A stretch of 32,318 bases of DNA from assembly GCA_022448945.1 (NCBI GenBank), contig JAKVCV010000019.1, positions 1-32,318 of the forward strand. The letters are read 5' to 3'. Numbering within the stretch: position 1 is the stretch's first letter; each line of letters begins with the position of its first letter. Made by a program: the position numbers and the translations under genes. Below, piece by piece: positions 17,476 to 24,251 of the stretch. This DNA is from Saprospiraceae bacterium. Its GTDB lineage: Bacteria; Bacteroidota; Bacteroidia; Chitinophagales; Saprospiraceae. The notes below the pieces were generated by a model. It did no database searches. It was not told where the DNA came from and worked only from the letters and a program-made list of their open reading frames with translations.

Positions 17476-17820
17476 GATCTTCTTTTTTAAGTTTAAATAA
17501 TTACTATTGAAACTAATGGATTATACAAAAATACAAAATTATATATGAACAAAGGATAAATTTTATTTTTTCAACGCTAAATTATTGATTTGGTTTATAA
17601 GCGCTTATGTATGATAAGTAATCTAAACAAGATCATTATATCTATAAAAGTTAATGATTATACGCGTTGTATGGTGAATAATAATATGTATATTAGCACT
17701 CTCAAAAATAGGTATATGAATGTTTTTTCTACGGCATTATAGTTTTTCTTAATTAATATTAACTTCGATTTGAAAAAATGATTCAATCAGTTGATTTCTA
17801 GCTAAAAAATAAATTAAATC
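17476..17820. other. 345-bp divergent intergenic region with one long palindrome
   Basis: AT-rich spacer between the T9SS cargo gene (leftward) and the GldM-C-like lipoprotein gene (rightward), both envelope-related. No gene or RNA recognised. A perfect 12-bp palindrome, ATAAGCGCTTAT, sits at 17597-17608, about 120 bp from the cargo start and 210 bp from the lipoprotein start; it could be an operator. Confidence 0.4.
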
Positions 17821-18591
17821 ATGAGATTAATTAATTGTTCTTTAATTGTTCTTTTTCTAATCATTATCAACAATGCATGTATGTTGCCATATGCACTTAT
17901 GTCTGTAGAACCACCAGAGGATATGATAGCTTTCGAGGAAACTAAAGATGCTCAAGTTCTACAAGAAGAATTGATTGAATCCAAATCCAATTCACATCCA
18001 CCTTTGACTATAGAGGCCGGGGAACAAAACAAATTATTATTTGCAGGTTTAACTAATCGGATAAAAATTCATATTGAAGGGGCTTCAACAAGGCATTTAG
18101 AAGTTTCTGCAAATGGACAGATCTTAGAAGCAACGGATGTAGACAATGGGACTTATAGTTTTTTTAGTAAACATGCCGGTTTTGTTGTAGAAATAGTTGC
18201 TAAAGATTTACAAACGGGACATATAGTAGCTAAAGTTTTCGACTTAGTTAATGTTCCAGCGCCTGATGCTTATGTATGGAAATATAGAACTGTTTTTAGG
18301 AATCAGACTAAATTTACAGCTGAACAATTTAAAATGCAAAATGCCATCATTTTGCAACACAATAATATTAAGGTTCCAGTGCTTTGTGGTCCAATTAGTT
18401 ATATGATAGTGAGGATCGATCAGGATGGAAATCGTTATTCACATAACAACCTAGGTAAAAGAGGTCAATTTGACACAGAGACAAGAAAATTGGTTGATGC
18501 TGCAAAAAAAGATGATATATATATATTTAAGTCAATAAAGTCTAATTGTACGCAAGAAGAGATCAAGGATATAGTATATATAATGGACTAA
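17821..18591 (+). CDS. Lipoprotein resembling the two C-terminal domains of GldM
   Basis: A 256-residue protein whose N-terminus (SLIVLFLIIINNAC) looks like a lipoprotein signal with Cys20 as the anchor. Residues of about 72-150 match the third periplasmic domain of GldM in pattern: LFAGLTNRIKIHIEG..., ending FDLVNVPAPDAYV, as in the DLPDPxPYV linker. Residues of about 165-250 match the fourth domain: FTAEQFKMQNA..., GPISYMIVRID..., then GQFDTETRKLVDAAKKDDIYIFKSIK. True GldM has about 520 residues, an N-terminal membrane helix and two further domains, and sits in the gldKLMN cluster; here those parts and neighbours are missing. It is therefore a free-standing paralogue. Interaction with T9SS or gliding components is a guess. 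It is monocistronic, with a terminator at 18632-18660. Family assignment is from pattern memory and moderately sure. Confidence 0.65.
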   Translation: MRLINCSLIVLFLIIINNACMLPYALMSVEPPEDMIAFEETKDAQVLQEELIESKSNSHPPLTIEAGEQNKLLFAGLTNRIKIHIEGASTRHLEVSANGQILEATDVDNGTYSFFSKHAGFVVEIVAKDLQTGHIVAKVFDLVNVPAPDAYVWKYRTVFRNQTKFTAEQFKMQNAIILQHNNIKVPVLCGPISYMIVRIDQDGNRYSHNNLGKRGQFDTETRKLVDAAKKDDIYIFKSIKSNCTQEEIKDIVYIMD

Positions 18592-18631
18592 AGTATTCAT
18601 ATCATTAAGGGCTATATTATAAGTGATATTA

Positions 18632-18664
18632 AAAAGAGACTGTATATTACAGTCTCTTTTGTAT
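18632..18664. terminator. Intrinsic terminator after the GldM-C-like gene
   Basis: AAAAGAGACTGTA (18632-18644) pairs perfectly with TACAGTCTCTTTT (18648-18660) over a 3-nt loop. The T run is short, but the stem is long, and it faces convergent rnpB as well. Confidence 0.82.
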
Positions 18665-18695
18665 TTAAATGTATAGTATGCATTAAAAAACAATC

Positions 18696-19080
18696 ACAAG
18701 CCTATAAGCCGAATCCTGTACTCTGGTGATTCCACCAAAGCCTCTATCATTTATCTAGGCTAAAAGTCACCTTTTAGCTCTATCTGCCTACCCTCCAGCT
18801 AAAGCGAGCAACCCTTCAGGTTCAATTGAACCTACGCTGGTATACATGGCATTTCAACTCAAAAGGTTTATCCCCTGTAGATGTCGCCAAATACAGTCGT
18901 GCGCTCTTACCACACGTTTTCACCCTTACTCCGCAACAAGTTTGGAGCGGTTGTTTTCTGTGACACTTTCTGTATTCTCTTATTATAGAGAACCCCACCA
19001 GTTAGGTGGTATGATGCTCTGCGTTGTTCGGACTTTCCTCATTCCTGGCATTTTACCAGGCCCGCGATAGAGCAGCTTGT
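18696..19080 (-). ncRNA. rnpB: RNase P RNA (bacterial class A)
   Basis: The catalytic RNA that removes 5' leaders from precursor tRNAs. Read on the minus strand, the 5' end ACAAGC (19080-19075) pairs with the 3' end GCTTGT (18701-18696) as helix P1. The conserved blocks follow in order: CCTGG-TAAAAT-GCCAGG as P3, GAGGAAAGTCCGAACA (CR-I), GGTAAGAGCGCAC, GGGTAGGCAGATAGAG near the 3' half, AGATAAATGATAGAGG (CR-IV) and ACAGGATTCGGCTTAT (CR-V). The length of about 385 nt is normal. Six T (as A at 18685-18690) follow P1 at the 3' end and serve as a terminator. A TACATTTA box at 19094-19087 lies 7 nt before the 5' end, in the right place for a Bacteroidota -7 element. The exact ends are taken from P1 and could be off by a few bases. 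Confidence 0.96.
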
Positions 19081-19383
19081 AATTGTTAAATGTAAAGTTA
19101 AATATAAATAGTGATTTCAGAATATGAATAGTAATTAAATAATATATTTATCATTATTTACAAACTCATTTTTTTAAAGTTTACAAAAAATGATTTTAAT
19201 GTAGCAGAATTATAAGCTTTAATATAGGTTAGAATCGTTCTAAATAAAAACGAGTGACAAATAAGCAATACTATAGGTTGCAAAATTGGTATTGAATAGA
19301 TATTTTGTGTCATCTTATACATAAAATATGCTAGATTTACATTCAGTAAGAAAAATATTTAAAACTAAAATTATCATTAAAAC
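19081..19383. promoter_or_regulatory. Divergent promoter region of rnpB (left) and sdhCAB (right)
   Basis: A 303-bp gap without genes. For rnpB, TACATTTA (minus strand, 19094-19087) ends 7 nt before the RNA start. For sdhCAB, TAGATTTA (19332-19339), with TTTG at 19304-19307, is the best candidate; the spacing of 24 bp is longer than the usual 19-21. Both differ from TAnnTTTG only at the last base. The rest is featureless AT-rich sequence. Confidence 0.4.
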
Positions 19384-20094
19384 ATGAAGTGGATTATAGA
19401 ATTTTTACTGTCCTCTCTTGGCAAGAAATTGATTATGTCTCTTACGGGATTATTTCTTTGTTTGTTCTTAGTTGTTCATATGCTAGGAAATTTACAATTA
19501 TTTTTGCCATCGCCAGAAGGTATGCCAGAAGGTTATGTTTTTAATATGTATGCTTATCATATGACACATAGTTCTTTGATAAAGATTATTTCTTATGGAA
19601 ATTACTTTTTTATTTTATTACATGCATTACAGGGTATTCTGATTACTGTTTATAATAGAAAGGCAAAAGGTGGAAAATATCAGGGAAAAGGTGTTTCAGA
19701 TACCGCAGCTAAGATGGCTTCGCGCAATATGATTTTTTTGGGAGTACTGCTTCTTGCTTTTATAGGGTTACATATGTATCAATTTTGGGCGCAAATGCAT
19801 TTCAATTCGGAAATGCCTGTAATGGCTGGTATTATTGAGGACGGAGAAGAAGTAAAAGATTTATTTGCTATTGTTAGTGTAGCGTTTAAACAACCTTGGG
19901 TTGTTATTGTTTATTTAATATCTCTATTGGCATTGGCATTACACTTAGTACATGGTTTTTGGAGTGCATTTCAAACAATGGGCTTGAGCAATAACAAATA
20001 TGGGCCTATTATTAGATTTGTTGCTATGGCATATGCAATACTCATACCGCTTGGGTTTGCTACTATGCCTATTGTGTTCTTTTTGTTTTATTAA
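19384..20094 (+). CDS. sdhC: Succinate dehydrogenase cytochrome b subunit
   Basis: A 236-residue membrane anchor with five predicted helices, of the diheme type B family in which one large subunit replaces SdhC plus SdhD. It begins SSLGKKLIMSLTGLFLCLFLVVHMLGNLQLFLP, the usual start of Bacteroidota and epsilon-type anchors. Histidines suited as heme ligands occur in VVHMLGN, LLHALQG, GLHMYQF and LALHLVHGFW. It passes electrons from the iron-sulfur subunit to menaquinone in the inner membrane. First gene of sdhCAB: sdhA starts 55 bp downstream and sdhB follows. The order C-A-B is standard for the phylum. Confidence 0.95.
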   Translation: MKWIIEFLLSSLGKKLIMSLTGLFLCLFLVVHMLGNLQLFLPSPEGMPEGYVFNMYAYHMTHSSLIKIISYGNYFFILLHALQGILITVYNRKAKGGKYQGKGVSDTAAKMASRNMIFLGVLLLAFIGLHMYQFWAQMHFNSEMPVMAGIIEDGEEVKDLFAIVSVAFKQPWVVIVYLISLLALALHLVHGFWSAFQTMGLSNNKYGPIIRFVAMAYAILIPLGFATMPIVFFLFY

Positions 20095-20149
20095 TCTAAA
20101 GTAGCACTATAATCTTAAAAACGCTTAAAGAAAAAATAAATTCATTAAT

Positions 20150-22168
20150 ATGAAAAAATTTCAATCAAATGTCCCGGAGAGTGAAACGCTAGAAGATAAA
20201 TGGACTGAATATCGCTCTAGAATGCCACTTGTTGCACCTAATAATAAACGTAACATTGAAGTTATTGTTGTAGGAACAGGTTTGGCAGGTGCTTCTGCTG
20301 CTGCGACTTTGGGAGAGCTTGGATATCAGGTCAAAGCATTTTGTTTTCACGATAGTCCTCGACGCGCACACTCCATTGCAGCGCAGGGGGGTATTAATGC
20401 TGCAAAAAATTACCAAAACGATGGAGATTCTGTTTATCGGCTTTTTTATGATACTGTAAAGGGAGGTGATTATCGTTCTAGGGAAGCTAATGTTCATCGT
20501 TTGGCTGAGGTGTCAAGAAATATAATAGATCAATGTGTTGCTCAAGGAGTCCCTTTTGCCAGAGAGTATGGTGGTAATTTAGCTAACCGTTCTTTTGGAG
20601 GAGTACAGGTGTCGCGCACATTTTATGCTCGTGGACAAACAGGGCAACAATTATTAATTGGTGCGTACAGTGCATTGTCTCGTCAGATTTCTCTTGGAAA
20701 TGTGGTTATGTATAACCGCCACGAAATGTTGGATCTTGTTGTTGTTGAAGGTAAAGCACGTGGAATTATTGCACGCAATTTATTGACAGGGCAACTAGAA
20801 CGTTATGGTGCTCATGCAGTAGTATTAGCTACTGGCGGATATGGTAATGTTTTTTATTTATCAACTAATGCAATGGGGTCCAATGTAACTGCAGGTTGGG
20901 TTTCTCATAAACGAGGAGCATATTTTGCTAATCCTTGTTACTGTCAGATTCATCCAACATGTATTCCTGTATCTGGAGATTATCAATCTAAATTGACTTT
21001 AATGTCTGAATCGCTTCGCAATGATGGTCGAGTTTGGGTTCCCAAACATAAAAAAGATGTTGAGGCTTTGAGAGCGGGGAAAATGAAACCAACAGAATTG
21101 TCGGAGGAAGATAGAGATTACTATTTAGAGCGTATATACCCTGCTTTCGGGAACCTTGTCCCACGAGATGTTGCTTCACGTGCTGCAAAATATCGTTGCG
21201 ATGACGGTTATGGTGTAGGGTCGACAGGATTAGCTGTATATCTTGATTTTGCTGCTGCCATCTTGCGATATGGTAAGTCAGCTGCAACTTCTCAAAATCT
21301 AGTAAATCCATCTGATGAAAAGATAAAGGAGTTAGGTCGGGCAGTAGTTGAGAAAAAGTATGGTAATTTGTTTGAAATGTATGAAAAAATTACTGGTGAA
21401 GATCCTTATAAGACACCAATGCGTATTTTCCCTGCTGTACATTATACAATGGGAGGTATATGGGTGGATTATAACCTTGAAACTTCAATACCAGGATTGT
21501 TTGCTACAGGAGAATCTAATTTTTCTGATCATGGAGCTAATAGACTTGGTGCTTCTGCATTGATGCAAGGATTAGCAGATGGTTATTTTGTGTTACCATA
21601 TACTATTGGTGTGTTTTTAAGTAAAGAGATACGTACTCCCAAAATTTCTACTGATACTCCAGAATTTGAAGAAGCTCAGAATAATGTCCAAACTAAAATT
21701 AATAAATTATTAAGTATTAATGGGACGCGTTCAGTTGAATCTTATCATAGAGAATTAGGAGTTGATATAATGTGGCAGTATTGTGGTATGGCCCGTAATG
21801 CTGAAGGACTTAAGATTGGCCGTGAAAAAGTTCGAGCATTAAGAGAAGATTTTTGGAAAAATGTATATGTCCCTCATTCAGATAAAGATGGTCATGAATT
21901 TAATCCCGAATTAGAAAAAGCATTAAGGGTAGCTGACTTTTTTGAATTGGCTGAATTGATGATGGTTGATGCTAATGATAGAAAAGAATCTTGTGGGGGT
22001 CACTTTAGGGATGAATATGCAACAGCTGAGGGTGAAGCTGAAAGGAATGACAAAGATTATGCTTATGTTTCAGCTTGGGAATATAATGGCTTAGATGATG
22101 ATCCTATTCTTCATAAGGAAAAACTTGAGTTCAAAGACATTGAATTGAAAACACGTTCTTATAAATAA
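20150..22168 (+). CDS. sdhA: Succinate dehydrogenase / fumarate reductase flavoprotein subunit
   Basis: A 672-residue catalytic subunit that oxidises succinate to fumarate (or the reverse) in the TCA cycle, at the cytoplasmic face of the inner membrane. The FAD Rossmann motif [19 protein letters not shown] is at residues 40-58, and the covalent flavin histidine is H74 in [15 protein letters not shown]. Substrate-binding and active-site segments include the [18 protein letters not shown] stretch, [12 protein letters not shown] and [29 protein letters not shown]. Length matches the type B enzyme of Bacteroidota. It lies between sdhC and sdhB in one operon. Nothing unusual was seen. Confidence 0.97.
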   Translation: MKKFQSNVPESETLEDKWTEYRSRMPLVAPNNKRNIEVIVVGTGLAGASAAATLGELGYQVKAFCFHDSPRRAHSIAAQGGINAAKNYQNDGDSVYRLFYDTVKGGDYRSREANVHRLAEVSRNIIDQCVAQGVPFAREYGGNLANRSFGGVQVSRTFYARGQTGQQLLIGAYSALSRQISLGNVVMYNRHEMLDLVVVEGKARGIIARNLLTGQLERYGAHAVVLATGGYGNVFYLSTNAMGSNVTAGWVSHKRGAYFANPCYCQIHPTCIPVSGDYQSKLTLMSESLRNDGRVWVPKHKKDVEALRAGKMKPTELSEEDRDYYLERIYPAFGNLVPRDVASRAAKYRCDDGYGVGSTGLAVYLDFAAAILRYGKSAATSQNLVNPSDEKIKELGRAVVEKKYGNLFEMYEKITGEDPYKTPMRIFPAVHYTMGGIWVDYNLETSIPGLFATGESNFSDHGANRLGASALMQGLADGYFVLPYTIGVFLSKEIRTPKISTDTPEFEEAQNNVQTKINKLLSINGTRSVESYHRELGVDIMWQYCGMARNAEGLKIGREKVRALREDFWKNVYVPHSDKDGHEFNPELEKALRVADFFELAELMMVDANDRKESCGGHFRDEYATAEGEAERNDKDYAYVSAWEYNGLDDDPILHKEKLEFKDIELKTRSYK

Positions 22169-22214
22169 AAATGTAAATTGTTTTATACATTTTCTTTTGA
22201 AAAAAACAGAGACT

Positions 22215-22994
22215 ATGGCTCACGAAAATATAAAAGTAAACTTATACGTTTGGAGACAGAATGGACCCAATGATCCGAATGCGGGCATTAAAGTCTATTC
22301 AGATCTTGAAATTAATACACATATGTCCTTTTTGGAGATGTTGGATGTATTGAATACACACATAATTGAAAATAAAGATAAATATCCAGAAGGGCCTGTT
22401 GCTTTTGAACATGATTGTAGAGAAGGCATTTGTGGTGCTTGTTCTTTGGTTATAAATGGACGTCCTCATGGTCCTATGCAAGGAACGACTACTTGTCAGT
22501 TGCATATGCGTCATTTCAATAATGGGGATAATATTTATATTGAACCTTTTAAAGCAAAGGCCTTTCCTATGATAAAAGATCTTGTTGTAGATAGAAGTTC
22601 CTTTGATAAAATTATCCAAGCTGGTGGATATATTTCTGTAAATACGGGTGGAACACCTGATGGCAATGCAGTTCCAGTTCCTCAGGATGTGTCTTCTGAA
22701 GCTATGGATGCTGCTGCATGTATTGGTTGTGGTGCTTGTGTAGCAGCTTGCCCTAATGCCTCTGCAATGTTGTTTACTTCCGCTAAAGTTTCACATTTGG
22801 GACTTTTACCTCAAGGTAAAACAGAAGCTGCAATTAGGGTTAAAAGAATGGTTTCCCAGATGGATAATGAAGGATTTGGTCTTTGTTCGAATGTTGGTGC
22901 TTGTGAGGCAGATTGTCCTAAGGAAATATCAATTAACAATATTGCCAGAATGAATAGAGCATATATTTCTTCTACATTTACAAATGATCATTAG
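22215..22994 (+). CDS. sdhB: Succinate dehydrogenase iron-sulfur subunit
   Basis: A 259-residue electron-transfer subunit. The [2Fe-2S] ligands are in CREGICGAC (C68, C73, C76) and TTTC (C94). The [4Fe-4S] and [3Fe-4S] clusters use [11 protein letters not shown] (C169, C172, C175, C179) and [12 protein letters not shown] (C224, C230, C234). I chose the ATG at 22215 ([13 protein letters not shown]) over an in-frame TTG at 22197, because the family starts here and the upstream codons read KKTET. It is separated from sdhA by 46 bp and is the last gene of the operon, which ends at the terminator at 23023-23057. Confidence 0.96.
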   Translation: MAHENIKVNLYVWRQNGPNDPNAGIKVYSDLEINTHMSFLEMLDVLNTHIIENKDKYPEGPVAFEHDCREGICGACSLVINGRPHGPMQGTTTCQLHMRHFNNGDNIYIEPFKAKAFPMIKDLVVDRSSFDKIIQAGGYISVNTGGTPDGNAVPVPQDVSSEAMDAAACIGCGACVAACPNASAMLFTSAKVSHLGLLPQGKTEAAIRVKRMVSQMDNEGFGLCSNVGACEADCPKEISINNIARMNRAYISSTFTNDH

Positions 22995-23022
22995 AAAGTT
23001 TTTTTTTAATAAAAAATAAATT

Positions 23023-23057
23023 ATCCCTTTTTCAGTATTGAATAAGGGGTTTTTTTA
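23023..23057 (+). terminator. Intrinsic terminator of sdhCAB
   Basis: ATCCCTT (23023-23029) pairs with AAGGGGT (23044-23050) with one G-T pair. The inner TTCA/TGAA arms extend the stem, and a run of T follows to 23057. Confidence 0.85.
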
Positions 23058-23251
23058 TGTCAAATTTCAACACTTTTAGATTTAATAATTGAATTTTTTT
23101 AAAAAAATAAAAAAAACTTTCAATATAAGTTCACACTTTAATATTTGAAACCATTAATAGAGTGTAAATCAAATGAAAGGAAAAAGTCCTTTACTTTTAT
23201 TTATAACTTACTATAGATAGATCTACTGAATATAACAGATGATCTCTGTAT
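23058..23251. other. Intergenic part between the sdh terminator and the tandem small-RNA units
   Basis: AT-rich, without genes. AAAGGA-AAAAG-TCCTTT at 23176-23192 could form a weak 6-bp hairpin followed by ACTTTTATTT; a third, diverged small transcript cannot be excluded, but the support is poor. Confidence 0.3.
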
Positions 23252-23356
23252 TAAAAGCAAATACTAGATTTGCGACCTTGAAAAGAAATAAAGAAGTGTG
23301 TTTTATAGATTAGATAGTATGTTTAATTGACCCGGCGGGGGCCGGGTCATTTTTTA
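23252..23356 (+). ncRNA. Candidate small RNA gene, unit 1 of a tandem pair
   Basis: The 75-nt block at 23252-23326 is repeated exactly at 23416-23490. It contains TAGATTTGC at 23265-23273, a perfect match to the Bacteroidota -7 element TAnnTTTG, and ends directly at an intrinsic terminator: TGACCCGGC (23328-23336) pairing with GCCGGGTCA (23341-23349) over GGGG, then a T run to 23355. A transcript starting about 7 nt after the box, near 23279, would be roughly 75 nt long, with an A/G-rich unstructured 5' part. No start codon gives a peptide of useful length, so a non-coding RNA is the best reading. No clear -33 box is seen. The family was not recognised. Confidence 0.6.
23328..23356 (+). terminator. 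G+C-rich intrinsic terminator of small-RNA unit 1
   Basis: A 9-bp perfect stem TGACCCGGC/GCCGGGTCA with a GGGG loop and a following T run. It is strikingly G+C-rich for this genome. Confidence 0.92.
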
Positions 23357-23415
23357 AAACTTTGAAAAAGACACAAAGTGTATTGACCTGCTTTTAAAAA
23401 AAGATGGAATTTACA

Positions 23416-23524
23416 TAAAAGCAAATACTAGATTTGCGACCTTGAAAAGAAATAAAGAAGTGTGTTTTATAGATTAGATAGTATGTTTAACCTAACATAG
23501 CGGCGGCTTTGTTAGGTTTTTTTT
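23416..23524 (+). ncRNA. Candidate small RNA gene, unit 2 of a tandem pair
   Basis: Second exact copy of the 75-nt block (23416-23490), 164 bp after the first, with the same TAGATTTGC box at 23429-23437. It is followed by a different terminator: AACCTAACA (23489-23497) pairs with TGTTAGGTT (23510-23518), enclosing AGC-GGCG-GCT, then a T run to 23524. The predicted transcript starts near 23443 and is about 80 nt. The two units thus share promoter core and 5' body but have unrelated 3' hairpins. It ends 16 bp from the 3' end of the convergent SDR gene. Confidence 0.6.
23489..23524 (+). terminator. Intrinsic terminator of small-RNA unit 2
   Basis: A 9-bp stem AACCTAACA/TGTTAGGTT with an inner 3-bp AGC/GCT stem above a T-T mismatch, then a run of T. 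The minus-strand reading has no T run, so it does not obviously serve the SDR gene. Confidence 0.9.
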
Positions 23525-23539
23525 GTACTTAACGGATGC

Positions 23540-24229
23540 TTAAATGTCTCCTAGCTGAGGGCGAAGGATGATTTCCTCAACTACTGTTTGATCACTTAGT
23601 TTATAAATGTCTAATAAAGATTTTGCAATATCTTCAGATTTCATAAAACGTTCTTGTGGGAGTTCAGTTCCTTCCCAGGAGGCTGTATATGTTGCTCCAG
23701 GAAGAATTGAAGTTACTCTTATTCCTTTCTCTTTTACTTCTTCTCTTAATACTTTTGAAAAGCCTAACATTGCATGTTTCGAAACTGCATAAGCCCCATA
23801 GGGCATAATACTGGCAATCGAACAAATGTTAAATACATGTCCTTTCGATCTTTTTATCATCATAGGTATGATTCCTTGAGTCATATAGTAAGTGCTGTAA
23901 AGGTTGAGGTCCATCATCATTTCAAAAGCATCTTCATTGTCTTCATTTGTTAGTTCACAGGGTATAAAGACACCAGCATTGTTTACTAAGATATCTACAG
24001 AATCCCATTCTTTTTGAATTTTTAATATAAATGTTTTGACTTCCGTTTTTTTTGACATATCAACAGCTAAGGCAAGTACTTTTATTTCATGTTTTTCAAG
24101 ACTGTCTTTAAGGGTATCAAGATCAGCCTGAGTTCGCGCACATACTGCTACATTAAAACCATTTTTTGCTAATAATTCTGCTATTGCTTTGCCAATACCT
24201 TTAGTTGCTCCCGTTATTATTGCATTCAT
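23540..24229 (-). CDS. Short-chain dehydrogenase/reductase (SDR family)
   Basis: A 229-residue classical SDR, using NAD(P)H to interconvert a carbonyl and an alcohol on an unknown substrate. Visible: the cofactor motif TGATKGIG (residues 6-13), CART after the second strand (which suggests NADP preference), NNAG at 83-86, the catalytic serine in NICSIAS, Tyr147 and Lys151 in YAVSK, and PGATYT after the active site. It resembles the subgroup annotated as 3-oxoacyl-ACP reductase-like or sepiapterin-type enzymes, but the substrate is not known. It lies 22 bp downstream of the TMTC-like gene on the same strand, so the two are probably one transcript. Confidence 0.93.
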   Translation of the reverse strand: MNAIITGATKGIGKAIAELLAKNGFNVAVCARTQADLDTLKDSLEKHEIKVLALAVDMSKKTEVKTFILKIQKEWDSVDILVNNAGVFIPCELTNEDNEDAFEMMMDLNLYSTYYMTQGIIPMMIKRSKGHVFNICSIASIMPYGAYAVSKHAMLGFSKVLREEVKEKGIRVTSILPGATYTASWEGTELPQERFMKSEDIAKSLLDIYKLSDQTVVEEIILRPQLGDI

Positions 24230-24251
24230 TTTTTAATAGGTTATATAGTTA

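Larger units (their letters stand above)
23252..23490 (+). repeat. Direct repeat: 75-nt block, two identical copies
   Basis: Copies at 23252-23326 and 23416-23490 are identical base for base; the bases just outside them differ. The spacer at 23357-23415 contains CTTTGAAAAAGACACAAAG, which loosely resembles the inner part of the block (CCTTGAAAAGAAATAAAG) and may be a decayed remnant. Confidence 0.97.

Noticed and set aside
18846-19070. Plus-strand open frame of 74 codons
   Set aside because: It lies antisense to the RNase P RNA; the conserved rnpB blocks explain the sequence.
18696-19080. Riboswitch or tmRNA as an alternative for the structured RNA
   Set aside because: CR-I, CR-IV and CR-V of RNase P and the P1 pairing are all present; there is no tRNA-like end or tag frame.
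23176-23202. AAAGGA/TCCTTT hairpin as the terminator of a third small RNA
   Set aside because: The stem is only 6 bp and A/T-rich, the T run is interrupted, and no copy of the 75-nt block or clean TAnnTTTG box precedes it.
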